Shown piece by piece: positions 18,188-27,285 of a stretch of 64,000 nt of DNA. This DNA is from an uncultured Rhizobium sp. (GTDB lineage Bacteria > Pseudomonadota > Alphaproteobacteria > Rhizobiales > Rhizobiaceae). The notes under the pieces were generated by a model. It saw only the letters and a program-made list of their open reading frames with translations, was not told the DNA's origin and made no database searches. The translations under genes were made by a program, and so were the position numbers. The stretch's first letter is position 1. Each line of letters begins with the position of its first letter. The DNA is taken from positions 41,632 to 105,631 of the forward strand of contig CAMFHE010000017.1 in the NCBI GenBank assembly GCA_945952045.1, written 5' to 3'.

Positions 18188-19081
18188 CTAGCCGCGATGT
18201 CGCAGTGCATCAACGATCAGCTTGAAGGCCGGAAGGTTCTGGCGGCGGCTGGGGTAATAGAGGAAATAGCCATCGAACATCGGTGACCAATCGTCCAGAA
18301 CCTGCACCAGTTCTCCGGCAGCGATGTGCCATTCCACGATATCTTCCGGCAGATAGGCGATGCCGTAGCCGCTCACTGCGGCGTTGATCATGGCATAGGA
18401 GTTGTTGAAGGTGAGTTGGCCGCCCACGCGCACACGTAGCTCCTGGCCGTCTTTCTCGAATTCCCAAGCGTACAGACCGCCGGCGCTCTCATGGCGCATG
18501 TTGATGCAGCGATGCCGGACGAGATCCTGCGGATGGTCCGGTACGCCGTTGTCGGCAAGATAGTCCGGCGAGGCCACCGCGACCAGACGCCAGTCCGGCC
18601 CGATGCGCATGGCGATCATATCCTTTTCGACGCTTTCCCCAAGCCGAACGCCGGCGTCGAAGCCGTCCTTGACGATATTGCGGAAGGTGCTGTCGAGGAT
18701 CAGTTCGACGTTGATATCGGGATAGTCCTTGAGCACCGGCTTCAGCTTCGGCCAGACCACGCTTTCCAGCGCGTGGTCGGAGAGCGTCAGCCGGATCGTG
18801 CCCGTCGGTGTGTCGCGGAAAGTCGATAGTGCGGCGATCTCGTCCTCGATCTCTGCCATGCGCGGGGTGATCGTCTTAAGCAGCCGTTCGCCTGCCGGTG
18901 TCGTGGTGACATTCCGGGTCGTGCGCGTCAGAAGGCGAATGCCCATGTTCGTCTCAAGCTGCCGGATGGCGTAGCTGAGGGTGGACTGCGCCACGCCGAT
19001 CCTTGCCGCCGCCTTGGTGAAGCTCGTTTCCTCGGCAACGATCCGGAACCAGGTGAGCTGGTTGAAATCCGTCTTCTCCAT
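18188..19081 (-). CDS. LysR-type transcriptional regulator
   Basis: The 297-aa protein has an N-terminal LysR HTH (NQLTWFRIVAEETSFTKAAARIGVAQSTLSYAIRQLETNMGIRLLTRTTRNV) and an effector domain with LILDSTFRNIVKDGFDAGVRLGE. It is divergent from an MFS / cyclophilin-like / hydrolase series, with a 17-bp palindrome between them, so it probably regulates those genes. The inducer is unknown. Confidence 0.92.
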   Translation of the reverse strand: MEKTDFNQLTWFRIVAEETSFTKAAARIGVAQSTLSYAIRQLETNMGIRLLTRTTRNVTTTPAGERLLKTITPRMAEIEDEIAALSTFRDTPTGTIRLTLSDHALESVVWPKLKPVLKDYPDINVELILDSTFRNIVKDGFDAGVRLGESVEKDMIAMRIGPDWRLVAVASPDYLADNGVPDHPQDLVRHRCINMRHESAGGLYAWEFEKDGQELRVRVGGQLTFNNSYAMINAAVSGYGIAYLPEDIVEWHIAAGELVQVLDDWSPMFDGYFLYYPSRRQNLPAFKLIVDALRHRG

Positions 19082-19112
19082 GTGCCCTCGCGATATTCGG
19101 TGCAGAGAAATT

Positions 19113-19129
19113 AATCGATGTCATCGATT
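19113..19129. promoter_or_regulatory. LysR-type operator palindrome
   Basis: AATCGATG-T-CATCGATT is a perfect 8-bp inverted repeat around one base, 32 bp upstream of the LysR start and about 85 bp before the MFS start. It contains ATC-N9-GAT, which fits the LysR box plan T-N11-A. Confidence 0.65.
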
Positions 19130-19214
19130 GATCCAATCAAATTGCGATGACTAATCGTCCATGCCTCAATGGACTATATCCCGATCGAACCCAATCATCA
19201 GGAGTACGCGGACA

Positions 19215-20402
19215 ATGGTTTCCGCCGTGGAAAATGCCGGCAGCAAGCCTGCCGCCTGGGGCGCCGTCCTTTCGATGGCGCTGTGCGTGGCGATGCTGAT
19301 CGCCTCGGAATTCATGCCGGTCAGCCTGCTGACGCCGATGGCCGAAGGGCTGAACGCGACTGAGGGCCAGACCGGTCAGGCGATCTCGATCAGCGGGCTG
19401 TTCGCCGTCGCGGCCAGCATGCTCGTCACCACCGCCGCCGGACGGCTGAACCGGAAATGGGTGCTGATCGCGATGACGGCCTTCATGCTGCTGTCGCTGG
19501 TCCTGGTCGCCGCCGCGCCGAACTTCCTCGTGCTGATGGCCGGCCGCGCGCTGCTCGGTATCTGCATCGGCGGCTTCTGGGCGCTGGCGACCGCCGTCAT
19601 CATGCGGCTGGTTCCGACCGAGGACGTACCGCGTGCGCTGGCGCTGATGTATGGCGGGCAGGCGATTGCCGCCGCCTTTGCTGCCCCCATCGGCAGCTAT
19701 CTCGGCGGCCTGTTCGGCTGGCGTGAGGTGTTCTGGGCGCTGACGCCTATCGTCGCCATCAATCTCGTCTGGCATGCGGTCGCGCTTCCCTCGCTGCCTG
19801 CGCACGGGAAGCAGGATTTCCGGGCGATGCTCGACCTGTTGAAGCGCCCGTACTTCATGCGCGGCCTGATCGCCTGCATGCTGTCCTGGGGCTCGGCCTT
19901 CACCATGTTCACCTATCTGCGGCCGTTTCTGGAGCAGGTGACGGGGGTGGACGTGACGACGCTGTCGGTCCTGCTGCTGCTTCTCGGCTGCGCGGGGTTC
20001 ATCGGTACATGGGCTGCTGGCCGTTTCCTTAAAGGCAACGTCGTCCCCTTCCTGAAGCTGCCGGCGCTCGTCATGGGCGGAGCCACCGTCGGGCTGCTGC
20101 TTCTCGGTTTCTCGGTCGCCGCCGTCGGCTTCTTCATGGCCGTCTGGGGCGCGATGAACACCATGTTCTCGGTGATCTGGATGACGTGGATGTCGCAGAA
20201 CGCCGACGACGCGCCCGAGGCCGCCGGCAGCCTGATGGTCGCGGCGATCCAGGCCTCGATCCTGCTCGGCGCGGTCGTCGGCGGGCTGCTGCTGGACGGC
20301 ATTTCCATCGAGGCGACGTTCATCGGCAGCGTCGTGCTGGCGGTGCTTGCAATCGCACTGATCGGCAATGGCCAGCGCCTGCTGAAGCCGGAGGCGCTGT
20401 GA
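19215..20402 (+). CDS. MFS transporter, DHA1-type efflux (AraJ/NepI-like)
   Basis: A 395-aa membrane protein with about 12 hydrophobic segments. SISGLFAVAASMLVTTAAGRLNRKWVLIAMTAFMLLSLVL and LMAGRALLGICIGGFWALATAVIMRLVP are the MFS motif regions typical of sugar- or purine-efflux permeases. It should export a small organic compound by proton antiport. ATG 19215 has AGGAG 10 nt upstream; a longer frame from 19161 has no ribosome binding site. The cyclophilin-like gene starts one base after its stop. Confidence 0.88.
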   Translation: MVSAVENAGSKPAAWGAVLSMALCVAMLIASEFMPVSLLTPMAEGLNATEGQTGQAISISGLFAVAASMLVTTAAGRLNRKWVLIAMTAFMLLSLVLVAAAPNFLVLMAGRALLGICIGGFWALATAVIMRLVPTEDVPRALALMYGGQAIAAAFAAPIGSYLGGLFGWREVFWALTPIVAINLVWHAVALPSLPAHGKQDFRAMLDLLKRPYFMRGLIACMLSWGSAFTMFTYLRPFLEQVTGVDVTTLSVLLLLLGCAGFIGTWAAGRFLKGNVVPFLKLPALVMGGATVGLLLLGFSVAAVGFFMAVWGAMNTMFSVIWMTWMSQNADDAPEAAGSLMVAAIQASILLGAVVGGLLLDGISIEATFIGSVVLAVLAIALIGNGQRLLKPEAL

Positions 20403-20403
20403 C

Positions 20404-20865
20404 ATGAGCCTGTCCGCACCGGTCTCCCGACGTCGATTGCTGGCGGCAGGCGCCGCCGGCCTTGCCTTGCCGATCTTTCTGCCCTCGACCACCCAAGCTC
20501 AGGAGGGAGCGATCATGCGCCTCAAACTGACTTTCGCCGATCAACAGTTCACGGCGACGCTGGAAGACAATGCCGCGGCGCGCGAGCTCTTCGCCATGCT
20601 GCCGCTCGATCTCACGATCGACGACTATTCGACCAACGAGAAGATCGCCTACCTGCCGCGCAAGCTGAGCGATGACGGCAGCGCCCACTTCGAGAACGAG
20701 GCTGTGGGCGACCTCTGCTACTACGCGCCCTGGGGCAATCTGGCGATGTTCCATGGCCCTTACCGCTGGTCGCGCGGACTTGTCCGGCTCGGCCGCCTGG
20801 ATCAAGGCGCAAAGCCTCTGCTGGTTCGCGGCAAATTTCCGCTCCACATCGAAGCGCTGACCTGA
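20404..20865 (+). CDS. Exported cyclophilin-like fold protein
   Basis: The 153-aa protein begins SRRRLLAAGAAGLALPIFLPSTTQAQ, a twin-arginine-type signal. The mature part (MRLKLTFADQQFTATLEDNAAARELFAMLPLDLTIDDY...EKIAYLPRKL...GDLCYYAPWGNLAMFHG) matches the bacterial cyclophilin-like domain, which has the beta-barrel but usually no prolyl isomerase activity. It is directly downstream of the MFS gene and under the presumed LysR control. Role unknown. Confidence 0.8.
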   Translation: MSLSAPVSRRRLLAAGAAGLALPIFLPSTTQAQEGAIMRLKLTFADQQFTATLEDNAAARELFAMLPLDLTIDDYSTNEKIAYLPRKLSDDGSAHFENEAVGDLCYYAPWGNLAMFHGPYRWSRGLVRLGRLDQGAKPLLVRGKFPLHIEALT

Positions 20866-20907
20866 CGCACGGCGCGACCCCTTTCCCAACCGCAAGGAGA
20901 CCCTGCC

Positions 20908-22014
20908 ATGAACCGGAATACCGACTCTGGAATCGAACTCCATCATCAGGACGCGCCCGATACCGGCCGCCGCAACCTGCTCAAGCTGACCGGCGGGGGC
21001 ATTGCCGCCTTCGGTGCAGCATCATTTCTCAAAACTCCCAACGCAAAGGCTCAGAACATGTCGCAAGACTGGGACAAGGTTTTCCCCAAAAGCGAAAAGG
21101 TCGACCACCAGAAGGTCACGTTCAGGAACCGCTACGGCATCGCCCTTACGGGCGATCTCTATCTGCCGAAGGAACGGGCGAACGACCGCCTTCCGGCCAT
21201 CGTCGTCAGCGGTCCGTTCGGTGCCGTCAAGGAACAGTCGTCGGGTCTCTATGCGCAGACCATGGCGGAGCGCGGCTTCGTCACGCTGGCCTTCGACCCG
21301 TCCTATACCGGCGAAAGCGGCGGCGAGCCGCGCAACGTCGCCTCACCCGACATCAACACCGAGGATTTCATGGCAGGTGTCGATTATCTCGGCCTGCATG
21401 ATTCCGTCGACCGCGAGCGGATCGGCGTCATCGGTATCTGCGGCTGGGGCGGTATGGCGCTGAACGCGGTGGCCGCCGACAAGCGCGTCAAGGCCGTCGT
21501 CGCCAGCACCATGTACGACATGACCCGCGTCATGTCGAAGGGCTACAACGACAGTGTGACCCTCGAGCAGCGCACGCAGGCACTGGAGCAGTTGAGCCGG
21601 CAGCGCTGGGAAGATGCGGAGAAGGGGACTCCGGCCTACCAGCCGCCCTACAACGAGCTGAAGGGCGGCGAGGCGCAGTTTCTGGTCGACTACCACGACT
21701 ATTATATGACATCGCGTGGATATCATAAGCGTGCGGTCAACTCCGGCAACGCCTGGACGATCACGACGCCGCTGTCCTTCATGAACATGCCGCTGCTCAC
21801 ATACATCAAGGAAATCTCGCCGCGGCCGGTGCTGCTGATCCATGGTGAAGAGGCGCATTCGCGGTACTTCAGTGAAACTGCCTACGCCAACGCCGCCGAG
21901 CCGAAGGAACTGGTGATCATTCCCGGTGCCAATCACGTCGACCTCTATGACAAGGTGGATGTGATTCCTTTCGACAAGATCGCCGAGTTTTTCGATCAGC
22001 ACCTTGTCGCATGA
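20908..22014 (+). CDS. Alpha/beta hydrolase, dienelactone-hydrolase-like, Tat-exported
   Basis: The 368-aa protein has a Tat-like signal (GRRNLLKLTGGGIAAFGAASFLKTPNAKAQ) and an alpha/beta hydrolase fold. The nucleophile elbow is GICGWGG, with Cys in place of Ser as in dienelactone hydrolases, and the catalytic His lies in IPGANHVDLYD near the C-terminus. Related proteins (YcjY group) are often found with cyclophilin-like and LysR genes, as here. A Tat signal on such a hydrolase is unusual. A long perfect hairpin follows the stop. Confidence 0.85.
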   Translation: MNRNTDSGIELHHQDAPDTGRRNLLKLTGGGIAAFGAASFLKTPNAKAQNMSQDWDKVFPKSEKVDHQKVTFRNRYGIALTGDLYLPKERANDRLPAIVVSGPFGAVKEQSSGLYAQTMAERGFVTLAFDPSYTGESGGEPRNVASPDINTEDFMAGVDYLGLHDSVDRERIGVIGICGWGGMALNAVAADKRVKAVVASTMYDMTRVMSKGYNDSVTLEQRTQALEQLSRQRWEDAEKGTPAYQPPYNELKGGEAQFLVDYHDYYMTSRGYHKRAVNSGNAWTITTPLSFMNMPLLTYIKEISPRPVLLIHGEEAHSRYFSETAYANAAEPKELVIIPGANHVDLYDKVDVIPFDKIAEFFDQHLVA

Positions 22015-22019
22015 ATAGC

Positions 22020-22054
22020 CATGACGCCGATGTCCGCAGGACATCGGCGTCATG
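22020..22054 (+). terminator. 16-bp perfect hairpin after the hydrolase gene
   Basis: The arms CATGACGCCGATGTCC (22020-22035) and GGACATCGGCGTCATG (22039-22054) pair without mismatch around a 3-nt loop, 6 bp after the stop. No T run follows, so it may be a bidirectional barrier or a 3'-end stabiliser. Confidence 0.65.
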
Positions 22055-22116
22055 CTGTAGGGTCAAACCGTGATTTAAGCTTTTCCAATCCCGCCAATGA
22101 TGGCAAAAACACGCAG

Positions 22117-22542
22117 TCAACCCTTGTCTGCGTCCAAGGCTGACCAAGGCTCGTTGAGATCATAGGGCAGCTGCTCAATTCGACGACGAGTACATTCGTG
22201 GCGTTCAGCTTCTCGTTGGAAGCCCTTGACCTGTGCTTCGTCCGCAAGGGCAATTTCGCGCAGCCGTCGCTCCCGTAAACGAGGTGCATATTCCGGCGTG
22301 GTCACAAACTTCGCGCAGGTTAGGTACATATCGCACTCGCACGGCCCTTCCTCAGGGAGCCGAAGGCAATGTCCAAGCTCGAGCTCGGTTCGGAAGAAAT
22401 TCGTCTTGAGCCAGGCAAGGGAGTCCTCGGGCATCGCCCTCGTCCTCAGTGCTTCAGCAAGCGAAAACGGATCTTGATTTTGAGCTGTTCGAACTCCTCG
22501 ATGATCGATGCAAGCTCGACTATCAGACGATAGTCGTTGCAC
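22117..22542 (-). pseudogene. Remnant of a Tn554-type tyrosine transposase/integrase C-terminus
   Basis: LELGHCLRLPEEGPCECDMYLTCAKFVTTPEYAPRLRERRLREIALADEAQVKGFQREAERHECTRRRIEQL resembles the zinc-finger-like Cys tail (C-x-C-x5-C) that follows the catalytic domain in Tn554-like TnpB recombinases and related integrases. The catalytic part (R...HxxR...Y) is absent upstream, so this is a fragment. It marks a former insertion at the left edge of the decayed region. Confidence 0.6.
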
Positions 22543-22772
22543 ATTGGCTTCTCCGTTCGACCGATGCTCTTATGGTGTATTCCAATGTAACGCGGCTGGC
22601 GCGGATTTCGGCGGCGCGCGGTGAAGATTGGGCGACACCAATTGGCTTCGTTTCAGCCGAGTTCAAGGAATAGCCTGCCTAAGCACTCTTCGAAGTGTTG
22701 GCACAAATGCGGCCCCAAGCTAACTTGCCTTCATGGTTAGCGACCAAGGCAGATCGGTAGGGGTGCAAAAAT

Positions 22773-23180
22773 ATGGCGATGGATACAAAGGAGCGGTCGC
22801 GAGCCCCAAGATTCAAGTACGAGTCCGTGCTTTTCATTTTCGCGATATTTTTGCCAGCAACCCTTTATCCCTACTTTGCAGCCAGCAGCTTCGTGACGCC
22901 ATTCGCCGGCACCATGGTCATCTTCGCTGTTGTCGCAGGCCTCATATCCCTGTCACTGGTCTTCGACATCAGTCCGACATTCATCACGAAGGCCGAGGCG
23001 GATTATCAGAACATGCATGCAAGCGACCTATATACGCTTGCCGTCAGGTTCCACACCGAGCCGACGGTCGTGCCTGGCTTCTCACGACTTCGGGCAATAC
23101 GAGGCGATCTCCGGCAGCCGATCAGTGTCTGGAATTTGCGAATTCATCACGGTCGGCCGCAAGACGATCGAACATCATAG
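22773..23180 (+). CDS. Hypothetical membrane protein, possibly frameshifted
   Basis: The 135-aa frame has two hydrophobic segments (SVLFIFAIFLPATLYPYFAA and FAGTMVIFAVVAGLISLSLVF) and then a soluble tail, with GGTAGGGG before the ATG. From about 23070 the +1 frame (SHDFGQYEAISGSRSVSGICEFITVGRKTIEHH) looks more natural than the annotated tail, so a frameshift is possible. The 3' end overlaps the dinB remnant on the other strand. Family unknown. Confidence 0.4.
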   Translation: MAMDTKERSRAPRFKYESVLFIFAIFLPATLYPYFAASSFVTPFAGTMVIFAVVAGLISLSLVFDISPTFITKAEADYQNMHASDLYTLAVRFHTEPTVVPGFSRLRAIRGDLRQPISVWNLRIHHGRPQDDRTS

Positions 23181-23690
23181 CCGCAATTCGAGCTGCGCTT
23201 CCGCCGTTCCGTCGCCTTGCTCCAGGCTCGAAAGTGTGACCCCGAGCGGCCTGACCTTCTTTGGGAATGGACAGGCTCCCTGGAGCAGCATTTCGGCGGC
23301 GGCCAGAACCGCGTTTCGATCAGCATAAACAGTCGGAACCGATCGGCTTCGCGTGATGATCTGGAGATCGGCGAACCGGATCTTCACGGTCACGGTCTTC
23401 GCGGACATTCCATGGGCCTCGCACCGCCCCCATACTTTGGCCACCAACGGCTCAAGCTCGCGTTTGGCCTCCCCAGGTCCGCAATGTCGACCGCGAATGT
23501 GTCTTCGGCGCCGACCGACTTGCGCTCGCGGTCCGGCTCGACCCGTCGATGATCGATGCCGCGGGCGATGTTGTAGTACCAAACGCCCGACTTGCCGAAA
23601 TGCTCCTGCAGGAAGGACACCGATTTGGCCTTGAGGTCTGCACCGGTGAGGATGCCGACGCGAACCAACCGGGCGAGAGTTGACACATTG
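23175..23690 (-). pseudogene. dinB (DNA polymerase IV) 3' fragment, frameshifted
   Basis: VRVGILTGADLKAKSVSFLQEHFGKSGVWYYNIARGIDHRRVEPDRERKSVGAEDTFAVDIADLG matches the thumb region of Y-family Pol IV, and AKRELEPLVAKVWGRCEAHGMSAKTVTVKIRFADLQIITRSRSVP...VRPLGVTLSSLE matches its little finger. The two parts are in different frames; a one-base indel sits near 23470-23480. The palm with the catalytic acidic residues is missing, cut off at the junction with the amidase remnant near 23690. Confidence 0.8.
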
Positions 23691-24765
23691 CCACGAGATA
23701 GTCCTGGGCAGAGAGATTTCGCCCCGATAGGATTCGTTCACGAACAAGGTCGCCGAGCGCTGTGATTGGGCCATTTGCAAGATGACCGAACAACGCATAT
23801 GCCTCGGCTTTTGTGATTGCAGCTTGAGGGGAAAAACAGGCGTTGAGTCGGAATGGCAACGGTAGGTCGATGATATCGGCGCCAAGCTTCGCAAGGCACT
23901 CCAACGATCCATCGTATGCAGCGAGAACCTCTTCGTCGACGCCCTCTCTTTCATCTCGATGTATGCGGGCAAGCCGAAGACCCTCAACCCCTCCCTTGAG
24001 GCCAGCCAGCACATCGCTTCTAGGGGTGCCCCACGTTGCACGATCAAGCGGGTCGATCCCCTCGAGAAGGGAGTACAGCAGGGCGGTGACGTCAGCAGTC
24101 CGAGCCATTGGTCCCACTGTGTCGAGCGTCGGGCTCAGCGGCATAACTCCATACGAGCTGATGCGCCCAGACGTCACCTTCAAACCCGTGATGCCACAGA
24201 ATGCCGCTGGAAGCCTGACCGAGCCGCCCGTGTCGGTTCCAATCGCCCAAGGCGACATACGCGCCGCAACCGCGACACCGGAACCGCTACTCGATCCCCC
24301 CGGCGTTCTTGCTGTCGCTTGATCCCAGGGATTCCAAGGCGTACCCATGTGCTGGTTTGTGCCCCAGCCACCCATTGCAAACTCCACCGTTTGGGTCTTG
24401 CCAAGGAAGATCATGCCTCTGTTTAGAAGGCGGCGTGCAATGGTCGCCGTTCAGTCTGAACGTCTGTTCCGCCACTCAGCGGAACCTCCCGTTGTGATCC
24501 GTCCTTCGATCTCGATTAAATCCTTTAACGCGATAGGCACGCCGTGCCATGGGCCTATCGCACGCCCCTGACGAATGGCGCGATCAGCAGAAGCAGCTAC
24601 CTTTCGCGCCTCATCTTCATAAACATCTACGAACGCGTGCAACTTTCCATCCAGCGACGCGATCCGAGAAACGAACGCATCTACAGCCTCTGCGGATGAC
24701 AGCTCTCCCGACGAGATCTGTCTCGATAACTCCGCAGCTGTCAGTTCTGCTGGGTCGTTTGTCAT
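23690..24765 (-). pseudogene. Amidase-signature enzyme, interrupted by a stop and truncated
   Basis: The N-terminus (MTNDPAELTAAELSRQISSGELSSAEAVDAF...PWHGVPIALKDLIEIEGRITTGGSAEWRNR) and the core (GGSSSGSGVAVAARMSPWAIGTDTGGSVRLPAAFCGITGLK, with the Ser-cis-Ser-Lys machinery) are both present and in the same frame. An in-frame TGA at 24451-24453 separates them. About 100 C-terminal residues are missing because the frame runs into dinB sequence near 23690. It once hydrolysed an amide such as a glutamyl or aryl-acyl amide. Confidence 0.8.
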
Positions 24766-24944
24766 TTTGGAAGCTTGAGTCCTCTGTTCTCCGTGGATAG
24801 ACGGAAAGATATGCCGGGTCATCTTGACTAGGTGAACCCACGTTCGAGCGGGGAGATATGGGCGTGCCAGCCGATATCTGGGTGAGAAAACAGGTTCGCC
24901 ATGTGAAGGTGGAGGTGGTCACGCCGCCATCGTTAAAGTAGATA

Positions 24945-25112
24945 ATGAAGCTTGTTGGCTTGATCGCCAAGCCTACCATAATCGCAATTCGGTTCTGGAG
25001 TGTTGTGCTGAGAAGATTTGTTTTTGCCGTACTTTTCGCGTTGGTGGGCATCTCAATGGTGTTCAGTGTGATCGGCGTCCTGGCGGTCTGGAACCCGATG
25101 GAGTTGTTCTAG
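24945..25112 (+). CDS. Small membrane protein (55 aa)
   Basis: The frame encodes MKLVGLIAKPTIIAIRFW, a basic stretch, then a long hydrophobic segment (FVFAVLFALVGISMVFSVIGVLAV) and a short WNPMELF end. Composition and the single transmembrane span look coding, but there is no strong ribosome binding site. No family is recognised. The flanking bases 24823-24944 and 25113-25343 show no other gene. Confidence 0.4.
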   Translation: MKLVGLIAKPTIIAIRFWSVVLRRFVFAVLFALVGISMVFSVIGVLAVWNPMELF

Positions 25113-25343
25113 CCGGCTTCTCATTGGACGCTAGTCGCGCCAAGCTTTGATGATGAACACTGTGGGACAAGACACCCTTACGCGTTTCGCGCAAAACTTG
25201 TGTGCTCTCGACGCGCTCTCGTGCATCGATGAACCCGACCAATCTGGGAGAAGTGTGCGCGGCCTAAGAGACCTCGGGACGGGCGGTCGACGCCGAAATT
25301 CAATCTAGCCGATGTCATCGGAGTCGATGATCGTTGATTGCGC

Positions 25344-26540
25344 TCAGCTACGAATATGTTCGGGGCGAAACCCGATCCCGATCAGCCGTCCCGTCAGATG
25401 CGGCAGGACCCGGGAGCGTGCGATGAACCGCAGGAAGGCCGGCGGCCCTTTCGGCTGGGACGCGTCGGCCGCGGGACCGCGCTTGCGACGCATCATCAGC
25501 TGGACCTTCTGCGTCGCCTTCGTCGGGAATGCGCGACGCTTCTGAACCGCGGCAAGATGCCCAGAGGAGCACGTCCCGTCCTTCAGCGGCCCGGCAAGGA
25601 TGTTTGCGGCGGCGACGGCGTCCTGCACCGCGAGGTTGACCCCGACGCCGCCGATCGGCGACATCGCGTGGGCGGCATCGCCGATGCAGAGCAGGCCTGG
25701 CTTCCACCAGCGCCTGGCGCGGTCCATGCGAACCCGCAGCAGGTGAACGTCCGGCCAGGCGGCGATCTCCTCGAACCGTTCGAGGGGGAGGGGCGCAACA
25801 GCCGCCAGCCGTTTCCGCAGTTCCGGAAGCCCGTCGCCTTTCACGTCTTCGAAACGTCCCTTGCCGATGACGAAGCCGATTTGCCAGTAGGCGCCGCGGT
25901 CGATCATGACGAGCCCTTGGGAAGGGCCGGCATGGCCCATCGGCATTGCCGGATCGTCCGGCCGGCGGGAAACCCGCATCCACAGCACATCGACATTCGA
26001 GCCGAGGTCCTCGATCTCAAGGCCGGCCTCGCGCCGGACGATCGATTCCCGTCCATCGGCGCCGACGGTCAACGATGCGCGGATCGTCCTCTCGTTCCCC
26101 TTCTCGATGATCCGGACACCCTGCACCGCACCGTCCTCTTCCACGAGGCCCACGACCTGGCAACCCATGAGAAGGCAAAAGCCGGGATAGGCGGCGGCCT
26201 TGCGGGCAAGGAAGTCGAGAAAATCCCACTGCGGCATGAAGGCGATGAACTTGCAGCGGGTCGGCAACCGGGAGAAATCGGCCATCTTCGCCGTTCGGCC
26301 GTCGATCTCGGCGTAGAGGGCAGGGGCTTGCTGATGCGGCAGGGCAAGGAATTCGTCGAGCAGCCCGAGTTCGGCCATGACCTCGAGGGTCGAGGGATGG
26401 ATGGTGTCGCCACGGAAATCCCGGAGGAAATCGTCATGCTTTTCGATCACCGTCACGGGAACGCCGGCGCGCGCCAGGAGCAGCCCCAGCATGAGACCGG
26501 CAGGGCCGGCGCCGACAATGCAGCAACTCTGTTGGCTCAA
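25344..26540 (-). CDS. FAD-dependent oxidoreductase (PHBH/UbiH-type monooxygenase)
   Basis: About 398 aa with the FAD-binding motif CCIVGAGPAGLMLGLLLARAG at the N-terminus, the DG motif LTVGADGRESIVRREAGL and the second flavin motif LLCIGDAAHAMSPIGGVGVNLAVQDA. It should hydroxylate an aromatic or similar substrate using NAD(P)H and O2. The start is probably TTG 26540, which has AGGAG 10 nt upstream; another TTG at 26579 is weaker. It lies just downstream of the PCu(A)C-like gene. Substrate unknown. Confidence 0.88.
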   Translation of the reverse strand: MSQQSCCIVGAGPAGLMLGLLLARAGVPVTVIEKHDDFLRDFRGDTIHPSTLEVMAELGLLDEFLALPHQQAPALYAEIDGRTAKMADFSRLPTRCKFIAFMPQWDFLDFLARKAAAYPGFCLLMGCQVVGLVEEDGAVQGVRIIEKGNERTIRASLTVGADGRESIVRREAGLEIEDLGSNVDVLWMRVSRRPDDPAMPMGHAGPSQGLVMIDRGAYWQIGFVIGKGRFEDVKGDGLPELRKRLAAVAPLPLERFEEIAAWPDVHLLRVRMDRARRWWKPGLLCIGDAAHAMSPIGGVGVNLAVQDAVAAANILAGPLKDGTCSSGHLAAVQKRRAFPTKATQKVQLMMRRKRGPAADASQPKGPPAFLRFIARSRVLPHLTGRLIGIGFRPEHIRS

Positions 26541-26585
26541 CGGGTGTTTGCTCCTTCTCGACTCTGCTGCCGCCAACAAGACGAT

Positions 26586-27101
26586 TCAACCCGGATCGGC
26601 TTCGACCTGACCGTGATGGTGCCTGACGAGTTCGTCACGGGAGCTGACGATCTTGGCGATCACCTCCAGTTTCGTGCCGTCGTCGAAGGTCAGCGTCAAG
26701 CGGTCGGCCTGGCGCCCCGTCATGTCGGAGACTGGATCCCCAAGAAGGAGCCGAATGCCATTCGGCTGCATTCTCAACTCGGCATGAGCGGGGATCGGAA
26801 CGAAATCCTCGAAGCGGCGCTGCTGGGAAACATCATCGGCGGGTTGTGACGACAGCGTGGAAACCGATCGAAAGGTCTCGCTTGCGACAGACGACAGACG
26901 CATCTCGCCGTCCGTCCCGTTCCAGATCGTCAGGAACCCCTTGGTCTGACCGCTTTGTTGATCCACAACGAGGAGTTCGGCGTGCTCGACCAGCAAGGCG
27001 CGAGGCGGATTATCATGGAGAGACAAATCGTCCGAAGCGCCGGCGGCGAAAGCCGGCAGCGTGGTTGCAAACATTGTCGCAGCGCAAGCGATCATGCGCA
27101 T
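26586..27101 (-). CDS. PCu(A)C-family-like periplasmic protein, metal site poorly conserved
   Basis: The 171-aa protein has a signal peptide (MRMIACAATMFATTLPAFAA) and the order of segments of copper chaperone PCu(A)C: AELLVVDQQSGQTKGFLTIWNGTDGEMRLSSVASE, FVPIPAHAELRMQPNGIRLLLGDP and RLTLTFDDGTKLEVIAKI. The usual H(M)x10Mx21HxM copper ligands are mostly missing (QPNGIRLLL where HLML is expected), and a C-terminal HHHGQ could replace them. It may bind another metal or none. The FAD enzyme gene follows closely. Confidence 0.65.
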   Translation of the reverse strand: MRMIACAATMFATTLPAFAAGASDDLSLHDNPPRALLVEHAELLVVDQQSGQTKGFLTIWNGTDGEMRLSSVASETFRSVSTLSSQPADDVSQQRRFEDFVPIPAHAELRMQPNGIRLLLGDPVSDMTGRQADRLTLTFDDGTKLEVIAKIVSSRDELVRHHHGQVEADPG

Positions 27102-27285
27102 GGCCCAGGTTCTCCGACTTTTGATCCGGATGTTGTCTTACCAGAATTCTCGCCGGAATAATGACGCACTGTCCTTCACAAATGCGGCATATGGACACCG
27201 GACCATCTACGTGGATGATTGACGTTCGCCCGCTACCGCACCAGTTTCCAAGCAGTCGCGATAAAGCTGGTAGCGAGGGCGCAAG

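Noticed and set aside
19137..20492. A 451-codon minus-strand frame opposite the MFS gene
   Set aside because: Arg/Gln/Asp-rich antisense shadow; the plus strand encodes a clear transporter with a ribosome binding site.
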